Origin: Pezizomycotina sp. ARF18
Lineage: Eukaryota; Ascomycota
Length of the DNA: 64,000 nucleotides
Assembly (NCBI GenBank): GCA_002224055.1
Contig: AZLU01000026.1
Span: 186,001 to 250,000 of the forward strand
Direction: 5' to 3'
The notes below the pieces were generated by a model that was not told where the DNA came from, did no database searches, and saw only the letters and a program-made list of their open reading frames with translations. Below are positions 1 through 12,409 of this stretch, one piece after another. Both the position numbers and the translations under genes were made by a program. How positions within the stretch are numbered: position 1 is the first letter of the stretch; the number at the start of each line of letters is the position of its first letter.

Positions 1-3000
1 ACCGTTTCTATTGAGTTTTGTGTTTTGACTCAAAAGAAATGGAAAAATGGTAAAGAAGGCGAAGGTTGGCATTAAAAGGAAGTTTCTCTTGCTTCCTTCA
101 GAAGAAATATTTCTTTAAAAAGAACAAACGATTGGAGTCACGGGGGGTGAAATGGTTAATATACGGGCACTGTTTTTCTTATGTATTTTCTTTTCGTGCT
201 GCGGTGCGCGAGCCTCGATATTTTTTTTTGCCCACCGATATACCGGTTTTATGCCCCACTAATGCACATGTTCGAAAAGGGGAAACGATGAAGATCGAGC
301 GTTTCGCATATGCCCATGCCTCTTTTGCCCTTGCACCGTGCGCTGATTTTTTTTTTTTTTCGGGACTCCTCAAGGGCTTTGGTTGGACGAACTTTGAGCG
401 CCTGAGATAGTATCAAATTTTGGCTGAGGGAAAATTGCGCGAATCGAATCGTGTGTCGACCTTGCCCACAGCTATTTCCAGCTTAGGCCCAAGTCCTACA
501 TTGGGAATCGAGGGACTTAAAAGAGGGCTGTCAAAGATAGGAAAGGCTTGGGAGAGAAAAGTAATTTAGGAATATCATAGAAAAAAAAAAAAGAAAAAAA
601 GAAAGAAAGAAAATTCGAATTAAAAACGATCGCGATAGGGAAGAGGAATAAAATCACGAACATTCCGGACCCACAGGCACCGGAGGGGCCTAAGATTTCT
701 AACATGGCCTGTTTATCGGAGGTACTCCAGGGCGATCTCGTCCAGTACATGCAGTAGAGGGTGAGAGCCCTCGCCACACAGCAGCCCATGTAGGATCACT
801 AGAGGCTCGAGTTCCGACTAAAACACACCCCATGGTAGCAAGGTAGTTTAGCTTGCCATCCATTATTCGCCAATATGGTGCAAGGTATCGTATATTTGCA
901 ATAACTCATATGAAATGGGCTTCCCTATTCAGGAGTACTGGACCCACTCTATGTTCTGGGTTACACTCCATTAAAGCTTCGAAACGCTGTGGTGGACTCC
1001 GTTTGCAGTTATTAGTGTTAATTTTCAGCTCAGCTCTCGTCCAATCCGCCTTGTGATGTTCTCCCGGATCGATGTCGCCCTTGCCGAAGAAAAAGCAAAA
1101 AGGCTGTGAGGCCAGAGCTTTCTCTGAAACCCTTCCCCCTTGGCGAGCAAATCTCTCCTGCCAAAAGAACCGAGGGTCGGGGATGGGCTGGTCACCTCCG
1201 GGGCAGTCACATCTACCTAGCAAAAAGAAAAAAATTCCGCAGTGCATACTTGACAGCCTCTAAAAATATCCTTCCGCCAGTAGTCGTGGCCCACACTAAA
1301 ATGACCATGTTTCTTTTTCCTGCGTTCGCTTCCCAAAGCTCTTTTTTTTTTTTTTTTTTTTTTTCCCAGGTGTGGCAGAGCGAAAACGGGATTCTGGTTC
1401 CTGAGTGGTTGGCGAGGTCAACCCCACAATTCCCAGCGCCATTATGGTGCAGGGTGATGCAACCAATCGTCAACGCTTGAAGGCCCTCGGTCACCACACC
1501 CCGGGCGATGTGTGATATTGATGGACAAGGGTCGTGGAGAGGGGCAGTCGTTTAGTGAGAGTTGAGAGGTTGATCGACATTATTTTATATCCAACTTTGT
1601 TCGGGCGGTTTTATATGATTTATTTCCTGTCGCGAACGAAAATTGAAGAAAAAAGAGCTCTCTCGCACCACCCACCTGATTAATCTTTCTTCGTATCATG
1701 CAATGGATACTATCGCATTTTGGTGTTGTCTTTGTTAGTGAACCAACATCTATACTTTCAGAAAGACGCTAGTGAGCTCGTTGTTTATTCCTCACCACAC
1801 CAGGTTGAAGAAAACCCCGCAAATCTAAGTCCTTTATTGCCTTCCTTCCTTCCCCACCCGTTATCCGTCCGTCGTAAATCTCCACATTTTCATGGATATG
1901 AATAATTCATGTCGAACCAGTCAAGCACACTAAACGCACCCATGCTATTCACGATTGCAAAGATGGCGTGGATGTGTGGACCTTGAAGAAATAACTGAAA
2001 AATCCTCGTTTTCAAGGCTCGATAAACGCTGCGTCGAAACCTCTGCAATCCATGGTAACGGGTGTAATAAATGTTAGGAAAACCGTTTCTTGATGACGCG
2101 ACTTGGAACTTGTGCACTCAGAAAACGCCGAATTTTAAGGAAGGAGAATGTGAATTAAAAAAATTTAAAATATCAAAATTATTAAAATATTATAAAATAT
2201 AAAAAAGGATTTGCAGAAATTCATTAAGCGAGAGCAACTGACATGCGCAAAAGGTGCTCTTTCTCTGGCGAGAACCAAGATTCTCTGATCTTCCGTACGC
2301 TTTTGCGTCCCACTCGCCTTCTTCGTGAACTTTGGTTGTTTGCTAAAGTGGTTTATCATGTGAGAATTTGTGGGGATCGTCCATTAAAGCCTCCTTTCGA
2401 AGATCAATCAATTAACGAAGGCTTTGCTTTTCGTCAAACGTGAGTGGTCTTTTCGACCTTTGTGCCTGGGAGGCTCCAGGTTAGGTAATACGGAGACACC
2501 GAGAATTTATCTGTTCGTTCTGGAGACTTCGCCTAGATAGGAACCTCGAGTCGGTTGGAGCAGAAGTGCAAACTAGATATAGCAAACGAGGACATGAAGA
2601 TTTCTGCCTTTTTGCAACTAGAATCTTCGATAAAAGGTCCATTGGATCGCATTGCATTACTGACGCCGCAAGGAAGTTGCGCAAGCGCTCGATGCCTCAC
2701 GCTAGGTATCATTGTTGGGCCAGCGGCTAAAAGAATGTTCTTCGTGAAATTTGAGAGACGAAAAAAAAAAAAATTAGAAAATGTCAATCACTAAACTAAA
2801 TAGCACGGGAAGCTATCGAGCGAAGATCACGGAATTTTTCTAAAAACGGATAAAATATGCTTTTGTCTTGAGGGCGGCAACAATATTGATCAACTTACGA
2901 AAAGTGACCGTGATACCGTGTTCGACTGCCACACAAAGATAATTCCCTCGTTCAAATTGCAACGGACGAAATGGTATTGCGGGGAACAAGCTCGCCTAAG

Positions 3001-3600
3001 CTAAAAGAAGATAAGAAGATGAGATAAAATAGCGATGAAAAGTTTTGGAAAACGGAATCATGTTCTTCGTCTTTGTTTCTCGAGCTGTCGACTATTTTGG
3101 GAGGGGATATTGTCACATTAGAAGTTTTGATAGAAGGGGTGAAAATTGCTCTCTGCTTTAGGAATCTGTAGGAATGCCTCATAAAATCAGGCAAAAAGAA
3201 GCGGTTATCGCCGAGCGAATAGATAGCGTTTCCGGGACCGCAGGAGATGTGGGGAATTCTGCTTCCAAGATTAAAAAAAAATGTTCAGCAAGAGTATCGG
3301 CGGAGTTCATCTTGGGGCAATTGAGAGAGAAACAACTCGAAGAAAAGTGATCAACCTAACTAGAAACCAGCCTGGCGGAATTGCGGACGCCTGTTGTAGC
3401 TGCTGGCGCTACTGCTCTGTAGATCAGGCATTACTGTGCGGCATATGAAGCTCTCTAGCTCTGCAACAGCTGCCGGATAAATGGAGGTTGCAGACGGACA
3501 TCTCCAGCTCGCCGTTGAAGAAGCTATAGGAAGGCCTGAAGAGGAATACTTTGGGATCAATGAATAATCCTGCCGATGAGAGCTCGTTTCAAAATGTCTT
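1..3600. other. Gene-poor region, no confident gene
   Basis: No recognisable gene was found on either strand. The stretch has long A/T runs (for example T-rich at 1340-1363) and stop-dense frames. Two short patches look less random than their surroundings: 650-790 on the plus strand (frame containing PDPQAPEGPKI, with stops on both sides) and 3470-3567 on the plus strand (frame ending in RPEEEYFGINE). Neither extends into a gene or matches a family I know. They may be relics of decayed genes or chance. Confidence 0.4.
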
Positions 3601-6600
3601 CAATTCCTATCCCTCTATGCAAGCCCTCTATGCAAGCTTATGAGAGAACATGGTGGAAAAGATTGGACGAAAATGAATAAGGAAAGAAGAAACATAGCAG
3701 TGGCGGTGGTAGTAATTTAGTAAGTGGTTGGTGGAATAATAAAAAAATTGTTTCAATAAAATAAAATAAATAATAATAAGTAAATAAATTAAAATTAATA
3801 ACTACTGTTAACCGAAATTGTGGAAGACGTTTGAATCTGGCCCAGCTCTGCAGCATCTCCACTTCTGCAACGTCCATTGGCCATCGATGAATATATCAGA
3901 CCAGCAAAAAAAAAATAAAAAAAAATAAAAAAAAATACGGCCACTTCCTATAGCCTGCCTATAACTCTGCCTGTAGTATCCCCTATTCCTTCATTCCGCT
4001 ATATCCTCTATCTCTAAACAATACGAGTATTCGGCCCAGGTGCCCAGCCATCCCCTTTTTCGTAGGAAACGTTTTGTCCATTATGCAGAGGTGGGGTCAG
4101 TATAAGACGCCTGCAGCCACGGTTGCTGCAGCTCTTCTACTCTTATTCCTCCGGAAATTGTTTTACCGCTGCTGTAACGTGTGTCTAAATCGATTAATCT
4201 TACTTTATCTCTTATTCCTATCTCTACTACTTTTACATATATTCCGTGCTACTGTACTCTTGGGCTTTGCGCAATGTGCATAAGACTTATCGATATCCCC
4301 GCCCAATCCCAGCGATCCGTTGTTTCCTGCCAGGTTCCGGGATCCCAAAACATATAGCCAAGGGTCGACGACGTGCATAGAGCCAGTAAACGCCCATGCC
4401 GTAACCCGGGCGACTAGAAGAATACTTGTTCAATGTTACAGCAGGGTAGGGTAAGACAGTGTATAGTAGATTTGTAATATAGCTTCAATGAAATTCGAAA
4501 GTGATATATTCATGCATATCAACGAGTTTTCCTTCTTGTTAGTATTATATATACCTACAGGGGTTTTAATACGCAGAATTAACTGTTTTAGGAATAGATA
4601 TCTTTGTAAAGTATAAAGTATAAAGTTTCTGCTTGTTTTGCTCCAAATATCCTGTTCTCGATTCATTAATGTGTCCTATTAAATCTACGAGCAAGCGAGA
4701 CGTTTATTGCGTGGGGATTGTGGATACCGAGGCTTTAATCTTATATCAACTTGAATATCGAAATATTCAAGTGAAAAAAAACGGAATATTCCTTTCAAAT
4801 ATATTTAAATTGTCAATCTACTCTGCGATATCCACTATTATACATAAGACCAGTCCAGGCTGCCGTTTCTTTCTTACAATATTCCGACCTCAACCATGAC
4901 TTTGGTCCTATAAGACATCATGAACAAGCGAGTTATAACCACCCTCTTTCAAGCTTGGGCGAATCCCAAAATCACGGTTAATAAGTTTGATCCATGGGAT
5001 GAAGTGGATCCATGCGCTAAACGTGGAGAATCATATATCGTGGGGAGATAAGAACTTCACGGATTTACAAGTCCATCATACTATCCTCAATATCACGTCA
5101 CGTTTCAATGGTATTGCCAGTGTAACGGTGAGAATTTTCGGACTTAGGGTTAACATTGAAGAAAAATCGCTCATTTTGTCAATAATCTCAGTAGCTAGAA
5201 GGGTGGTCGAATGTATATCACGACTTTATCCTATGTTTTTTGCACCTATCAGAAATCACGGGTTAAATGAAAGACATCCTTCAATTGCTTATGCGCTGAG
5301 CCAAATTCTCATTTAAAATTATATGAAGTCGATATATGTGATGAAACCAAACATTCACATTCATGAATTGAAAAAAAAAAAGTGGAGTTATACTCCGGGA
5401 ATATATACAAAGATCCGGACTAATGAGATTCACGAGTTCACGGGATCCGGGGCGGCCACCACGAGTCAGATAGTACATGGGCTCGACTCCTTCCCCCCGG
5501 TGTGGAAATTCCGGCGGCGCGGACCAATCCGCGATCTCTTCGTCGTGACAATCCTCAGTATCCACTTTCGTTTTATTTAATTAACTAGAGAAACTAGACT
5601 ATCCTTGTAGGAGATAGATATATCATTCACTTAGGCCTCCTTTTATAAAAGACTTTCCACTGTTACCTTAGTACATCGTCCGTTTTTCTATGGCGTTCCG
5701 CGGACCTATCCTATGAGATTCACGAACAACCGAACCATTCATCTAGGACATTATAAATGATCCAGGGTTTTCAAGGTTAAACTTGGGGGAGATATGATAT
5801 GTAAGAATTCGTAAACCCGTGTGGGGGTTTCAACAGATGATTTTGATTTGATATATCGCAAGTACGAGGTTTATCAATTTTTTTTTCTTTTCAGGGATTG
5901 AAAATATGACCCTGCTTGCTTTATCTCCGCGTAGCCTGGAGTTCCTCACAAATCTCTAGGTGCGTTGAGCAATACCTATAGTGGTGGTTTGATAGCTTTC
6001 TAATAGGCCTACTCACTGACCTCGATATTCATTTGTGAAGTTAGTCGCATCGAGAGACGTTTCTTCGCGTCCTAGATATCGGAAGCAAGAGCTTTATAAC
6101 CGTGTGATATCAGGAATTGGCTCATGATTCACCCACGACTCTCTGAAATATGGATATATGGAAGGTTATGAAGTATTCAACGAATGGGATTAGGGCCTTA
6201 GTATGCATGTGAGAGAATTGATACCATAATCAAATGCAGTAAAGAAAGGAAGTCCTCTATCATCCATTCCCTTATCCTTTGAAATTTTTCACATAGAGCA
6301 ATACGTGAACTGTATACAAGTTTTGCTACAGTGTAAAAACATCTCTATTAGCATATTAAAATGATTCTACGTTTCTTTTCACATACAAGCGATCATTAGA
6401 CTTTTCATCATACCCACTTAGAGATATACCTCAGTTCCACATCCAGACTGATACAGCTGTCATCCTCTCAGTCGATTTTTAGTCATCTTGTACCAGATCT
6501 TCAAAAGAATGAACAGAAGAATCGATCTGGTATTTTTTCAAAGACTTCCATCTCGCTTTGTTCACTCAAACGTAGTAATTAACCAGGTAATGCTGACATG

Positions 6601-7221
6601 AAATTCCTTTATCGATGATTTTGATAAATTTTCTTCTTGATATATATTCTAGACTAATTCTTTCATCCTACAGTTTACAATCCTTACTCCCGCCACGGCA
6701 CCTTGATCCGGACAATGCCAAGCGTCTGTCTTTATGAATAGAAGACTAGTCTTGCTTTCGCGTGCTGGTCGCCTTGCTATCATGTCTTAAGGAGACTCTA
6801 GTGAAAGGACCCGACTGTATAAGGTCACCCACGAGCTTTCGGGTTCAAGTAATGAGGAAATTTCAATTGCAGTTTTCGTTATGAGCTCAAACCAGCAGTC
6901 CTCGACCTTTCTAAGCATCCCGTGGTAGAACTCGAGCTTACGTTTTCAATGAGATTGTCATTAGCTTTGAAAGTTACGATTCTTTAATAGCATGAAACTA
7001 GATCTGATTGCGTATTCAAGCTCGAGTATCGAAACGATGTCACAATCGTTCATCAAAATATGTATATATCATGCTTCCTCAATTTTTTCTAAAACCCCTT
7101 AGTGATCTACCACACATTCAAGATATATCTCCCATCTAGAGGATCTTTGAAGGATATTTCCATTCTGTTTCTAGGATACCCACCCTAAACGAAAAGAGAA
7201 GAACAAAAAACATCAAAAATT
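3601..7221. other. AT-rich intergenic island with one small coding-like patch
   Basis: No gene is supported. The base texture differs from the gene-dense part of the window: AT-rich, but with few long homopolymers after about 4400. A GC-richer patch at about 5430-5565 reads on the minus strand as an open frame with DWSAPPEFPHRGEGVEPMYY. It is flanked by AT-rich sequence and has no partner exons I can identify. It could be a relic exon. I recognise no family. Confidence 0.4.
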
Positions 7222-8612
7222 ATGTCTTTGCATTCAAGAACACTAGCGCATTTAAACCTACAAAATGATGATAGCTGGCAAGAATCAAGAATTGGAGACC
7301 CTACTAGGATTCCGGACGAGAAGCATCCTTTGACCATAATCCAAGATGGGGCCACTCTAAAAGGATCAACGCCGTTGCCGACTGGCTTGCCGAGAACGAC
7401 TTTACCCCGTCATCAGTCACAGTAGCAAAGCAAGGAGGACAAGACGTAATAGTTATATTCTACAACAACCCGGGAATGATAGATACCTCAAGGGTACCTT
7501 ATGCGTCGAAGGCCGTCGTTAAGGTATACAAGGAAATAGACGGAGAAGCCTACATATGAGGACGACTACGAGACGGAGCCGTATAATCCTTTCAGGGAGG
7601 GTAGAGCTGCAGCTGGGTCGTCGTTCGGTTGTCAGGGCGGCGCGATGGTACGCTCGGAATGTTCCTTCGAGATACGAAAGATGAGTATTACGTGCTTACC
7701 GCCGGGCATGTTCTTTCAGAAGAGCCGGGGTTGACTGAAGATCTGGAGAAGGAGGTAACGTCTCCTTCTCCGATGATAAAGGTAAAGCCAATGCTTTGAT
7801 AACTTCGGAGGCTTTCAAGTGTCAACTCCAGACTTTTCTTTTGGAGGGGAGGCAAGGAAGTGCGTGGGCCCCAGGGGAGTTAGAGAAGGATACGACGGCG
7901 ACTTGGAGGAGTCCGATCTAGAGCATATTAACAACAAGCTACAGCGATGCTATAGTACCTACAAGCTGTGGACGGAAAGAGGAAGAGATCAAAAGGGTAA
8001 CACAAACCTGTGTTCGGGCGCTGTATCTGACTTAGCATCAAAGGCACCCGGATGATCGACTGGGGCCTCGCAAAGGTATCATGTCACGAGCGAATCGGAA
8101 AGAATGAAATCCAGATAGGTGAACACACTCACTCGTTCCACGCTGGATTTCAGGACCCTGTTCCGGGTATGATAGTCTGCAAAGTAGGCCGCAGCACGGG
8201 CGTAACCTTCGGCAGGATCGCGGCTCCGAAGCTCGCGATAGTCCACACGAAGAAGAAAACGACGCTGAACTGGTACGTCGTACCGCTCCGGCCGTACGAG
8301 GTCCACCGGCTGCTTTCTGGAGGTACATCCTACAGCTGTCCAGACGGCCGCGCGCCTGTAACTAGGCAGTTCGCAAGCCACGGGGACGCCGGTGCTGTAT
8401 CCTGAGCTATCCGAGCCTAACTCCGTGGAATGCTCACGAGTAACGTCGGCGATACGTTAGGGTTAGAATTCCCGGTTGCTTGTTTCGTGCCATTCTTGGA
8501 CCTGCTTAATAGGATCAAGGATAAGACAGGTCTGGTATTTAACATGAACACACGTATTCTCCCAACTCCGATCCATCATTTAGAAGATACGCCTGCGAAC
8601 ATTGGATGTTAA
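7222..8612 (+). pseudogene. Trypsin-like (chymotrypsin-fold) peptidase, degenerate
   Basis: Consecutive plus-strand frames carry the signature blocks of the fungal trypsin-like peptidase family in the right order. These are a catalytic-His block YYVLTAGHV (about 7685-7720), DWGLAKV at 8055-8075 (the family's usual DWALI-like block), VGRSTGVTFGRI (8185-8220), HGDAGAV where GDSG is expected (about 8380-8400), and a C-terminal block GLEFPVACF...IKDKTGL (8460-8550). The reading frame changes between blocks, at about 7420, 7650, 8053 and 8405. The usual nucleophile serine in GDSG reads as alanine. The segment is GC-richer than its flanks. Because intact genes here also show frame breaks, the Ser-to-Ala change is the better argument for loss of function. 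The N-terminal part before 7560 has no recognised domain. Confidence 0.55.
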
Positions 8613-8642
8613 CACTGATTTTGCAGTGATAGCAGTAGCAGG

Positions 8643-8702
8643 AGCAGTACTTTAGCCGATACTAATAGCAGCTGTAGTACTCTAGCCGATGCTAATAGCA
8701 GG
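8643..8702 (+). repeat. Two-copy tandem duplication, about 30 bp unit
   Basis: Two adjacent near-identical units share the core TAGCCGAT(A/G)CTAATAGCAG preceded by AGTACT(T/C). They lie directly after the degenerate peptidase. One plus frame across the repeat reads as hydrophobic and then continues as a basic tail to about 8800, but is broken by a TAG in each copy. Another frame is open and Ser/Thr-rich. It could be the edge of an old membrane-protein exon. Confidence 0.5.
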
Positions 8703-10294
8703 GTATTGCGTGAGGAGTAAACCCAAAGGACGACGGGCTACTCCATTTGGGAGGGCTTTCGTAGTATTCGCGGTTTCCTTGAACTTATCTCACTTCAACT
8801 AGATTGAAGCTCCACATGTAAGGAGGGATTAGGCCGGCGCTATCTAAGTCTGAGTTTTAAAGAAAATTCTAAGTAGATATATTAAACGTATCTACCTATA
8901 CATACATATTCATATCCTTCTCCGATTCAATCGAGTTTTTATTAAAAAGAAATTAGAATCCCTTTCGAATCTATATTAATTATTACAGAAAGTATATGTG
9001 CATTGGGGAGCAAGTATATACACGAATAGGACCTAAGCTCACTAGGAAACAGACATAGAGCGTAGTACCGAAAATGACCGGATAAAGAATGCCCGCATGC
9101 TAATGCTCAAGTTCTGGATACTTCTAGTAGACCTATAGAGCAGTTTAAACTTAGCTGACGAAATTCTTTTTAGTTATAAAATCTCCCGTACTGGTCTCTG
9201 GAGCCATGTGGGAGAAATATGGAAACTCGTTAATAGGCTCTTGTAGGCAATGGGGAATAGTATTCTTAACATCTTCTCGAATTTTTCGCGGGAGATGGCG
9301 TAGCGACGCATACCAGGAGAAATAGCCGATGGAATATAATATAACGTGAAGAGAAGAATCATATACTACCAATCATAACCTATTCATTCGGTACTAAGTT
9401 GCCCGTCGAAATGTAAGAATAATGTCTTCTCCATATTCACTAGCTATATCCATTAATGTCTAATATTACAGGTATATTATAGTATTAATAATAATAATAG
9501 TGATGATTATTATCGATGCTCTTAAATTTTTCGTACGAAAATTAGCGGTGGTGTTGGAATAAAGTTCACGATGAGATTTGGGTGGAGAATTACCAAGAAG
9601 GACGAAAGAGCTTAGGCCCGCACCGGCCGATAGATTATCGCTACCAAATGCGGTACAAGCTTTTTTTAACCATTAAAAATCTTTCGGCTGTTAAATTCCC
9701 GTATCGATAAATATCTGCCGGATCGTCGCCGACAAGCATTATCACGAAATGAAGACCCGAGATCTCCTGAGATCTTCCACTGCACAACGTTCGAATGTTT
9801 CACCGTTAAAGGACTAGATAGATCCTATAATACTACATCGTGCTTTTAATTCTTTTTCGGTCGCCTCGATATTTCGCACGAATAGACTATTCAATGCAGA
9901 CAGACTTCTTTGATCGTGAAATTGGATGACTTTGTTCTCAAATATGCGTACCGATTATTATTTTGACGTAATTGTAGTTAGTAGAGATCGACAAAGCTCG
10001 CTTGCGCTTTCCTGCGCTCTTCAGAAATCATGAACATTGTTGAAATGTCCATCTTGCTCAACGTGTTGAGAATAGATTGGAGTGAAGTTGAGAGCATGGT
10101 CCGGTGAGATATGGCACTGCCGGCTCTCGAAGATATAAATTATAAAGCCAGCTCTTCTGCAAGCTACTGGTCCAATGCGATATCAAAAACATAACAAGTC
10201 ATCATACGCGCATATAACACATTCGGACATCAGGTACAAACGTACTGTATTTTCGGAGAAAAACTTACTTCGATCGTTATTACCGTCAGCGACA
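8703..10294. other. Gene-free region upstream of the first SDR gene
   Basis: AT-rich with many stops in all frames. Nothing recognisable was seen, apart from short AT-rich low-complexity sequence such as ATTATTATC-like triplets at 9480-9515. The promoter of the SDR gene starting at 10295 should lie at the right end. No TATA box stands out with confidence. Confidence 0.4.
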
Positions 10295-11184
10295 ATGTCT
10301 TCTATCAGGATTCCACCGCAGCGCGCCGTGTTCCCGCTGGAGGGGAAAGTAGCTTTGGTACCTCACTTACTCTTCTCCACAATTACCATTCCTCCTTGCC
10401 AATTGCTAATATAATTGCCCACAGGTCACCGGTAGCTCCCGGGGTATGGGCCTCGACATAGCCCTAACATTCGCCTCCACGGCGCATCCGTCGTCGTAAC
10501 CTACGCAAACTCCAAATCCTCCGCCACCGCCGCCGTCGAAGCCACAAAATCCCTCCCGCACTCTCCTCCGCCATCGCACTCCAATTCGACGCCGCGGACC
10601 CTTCCTCCATCGCCTCCCTCTTCGAAAAAGCCCACTCCCACTTCGGCCGTCTCGACATCGTAGTATCAAACTCCGGCGTCGAGCACTTCGGAAACATCCT
10701 CGACGTAAAGCAAGAAGACTTCGATAAAACCTTCAACGTAAACACCCGCGGACAATTCTTCGTCGCGCAGCAGGCGTATAAATACCTCGAACACGGAGGT
10801 AAAATAGTACTGTTCTCTTCGATCAGCGCGAAGATCGGAAGCGTACCCGACCACGCCGTATACGCGGGCTCGAAAGCCTCCGTGGAAGCTTTCGCGCGGT
10901 GCTTCGCGAAAGACTTTGGTGGGAAGAAGATTAACGTTAATGTTGTGGCTCCGGGGGGGGGGGGGCGTTAAGACTGATATGTACGTTGACGTTGCGAGAA
11001 GGTATATTCCTAACAGTGAAGGTATAAGCGATGAAGAGGTGGATGAGAAGGTGAAGAAGATGAGTCCGCTGGATCATAGGGTTCCTGTACCGGAGGATGT
11101 TAGTAAGATCGTTGCGTTTTGGTTAGTGATGAGGCGGGGTGGATTAACGGGCAGGTTATTGATGTTAACGGGGGTGCGATGTAG
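10295..11184 (+). CDS. Short-chain dehydrogenase/reductase, versicolorin/naphthol reductase-like
   Basis: Probable NADPH-dependent classical SDR reducing a carbonyl substrate. Exon 1 is 10295-10357 (21 codons, ending GKVAL). The intron is 10358-10424, with a GCTAAT branch-like site before CACAG. Exon 2 begins VTGSSRGMG, so the dinucleotide-binding TGxxxGxG motif spans the splice. Further family landmarks are SNSGVEHFG (NNAG-like), FSSISAKIG (catalytic Ser), VYAGSKASVEAF (YxxxK), VNVVAPGG and the C-terminal VIDVNGGAM. Total length is close to the usual 260-280 aa. Frame breaks occur at about 10475, 10557, in a 13-base G run at 10953-10965 and at about 11125. All but the G run look like single-base errors. 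The closest known relatives are fungal polyketide/melanin-type reductases, but no polyketide synthase is present nearby, so the substrate is unknown. Confidence 0.85.
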
Positions 11185-12409
11185 TTCGTAGCTAGCTAGT
11201 AGGAGGTCCTCATGTCATGACCTAATTGAGATCGGTCATCTCTCCGTCAAGGTCTCAGGAACAAGGCGAACAAACAATCTGGGCTAAAAACGGACGTTGA
11301 AGCAGCAGGAACAAGTTAGACAGAGAGCAGTACTGGTGTGGGGTGATTTTTAAGCTAATAGTAGTAAGAACAAAAACGGAAAAACACATCCGAACCCGCC
11401 CCGGATTTCCACCCCCCCCCACAATTCCTTTCCCTGGCCCCAGATTATTTTCGCTCACGACGACGGATATACGACGGAACCTCAATGTCCTCGTTATATT
11501 TCTAATATTCACTCTCATTAATAAAATTTTCCCTAAAAGATCGCGTTGCATATTATTAGCTTCTTTTTCGTGCATATTGGCCCTTGCTGCGCTTTTCGTA
11601 CCTTCCGTTTCGTGCGAAAATTCGTATACCTGTTTTGTAAGCCTTTGCGCTGTCATCTTTTTGGTTTTTCTTTTCTATTTGCCGGTTCTAAACGTTTCGA
11701 TCAGCAAGGGACCACAATCTTGGCAGAGTACAGTTAACTCGTATCGTCCATATTAGAGCAATATCGTGAGAAATATACTTGGGAGTATTAGATTGATTGA
11801 TTTAGAAGCCTTAGAGGCCTTAGAAGCCTTAGAAGCCTTAGAAGGCAGAAGGACAGGGAAAACGTTTATTTGTCTTCTTTTTCAATTAGATTTATGTGAT
11901 TACCGGTTGAGGTTTATAAAAAGGCTACTTCTTTCTACCCCACTTCCTTCCTGCCCTTGCATCTCCACTCCACTCCATCCATCCATCCATACATTTCTAT
12001 ATATACATATACCTACTTATCTTCTCTTGCTTGTCACGTCATCCAATTCGAATATCCAACCATCCATCACCACATACTTACTTATATAACTAGCCAGCGC
12101 AGCTTACTTTAAAAAAAAATAACCCCTCACTTTGCTACTTTATCTATCTCCTCTCCCATTTGCTATCAGACGTTTAGTGGGGCCATTATTCTTTTCAACA
12201 AGATTAGGGTTTACAGTTTGACTGTAACTTTTTTGCAGTTTTGCAACTTATTTGCTATTGCTATTCTATTCTGGCAGTCACAAGCAGAGTGCAGGTATAA
12301 ATAGCACCGCAAAGCCTTCCCATCGGCTTTAAACTTTTTCGAACGAGCAACACGCTTTTGAAGCATAATACCTATCGTTACCACGCATTCCAGAAAGCAC
12401 TAGAAAGAA
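11185..12409. other. Intergenic region between the two SDR genes
   Basis: No gene is supported. It contains a C run at about 11410-11420, the 9-bp minisatellite listed separately, and a pyrimidine-rich stretch at about 11930-12060 followed by a TATAAATA-like word at 12296-12303, about 110 bases upstream of the next ATG. The TATA-like word and the CT-rich stretch are plausible promoter elements of the SDR gene starting at 12410. Confidence 0.4.
11802..11846 (+). repeat. 9-bp minisatellite (TTAGAAGCC), five copies
   Basis: Five tandem copies of TTAGAAGCC with single substitutions in the second (TTAGAGGCC) and the last (TTAGAAGGC). The unit is a multiple of three, so one frame reads as a Leu-Glu-Ala repeat. 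No gene around it supports translation. Confidence 0.85.

Noticed and set aside
66-410. Plus-strand 114-codon open frame near the left edge
   Set aside because: Phe/Lys-rich text driven by T and A runs, with no domain and no splice context.
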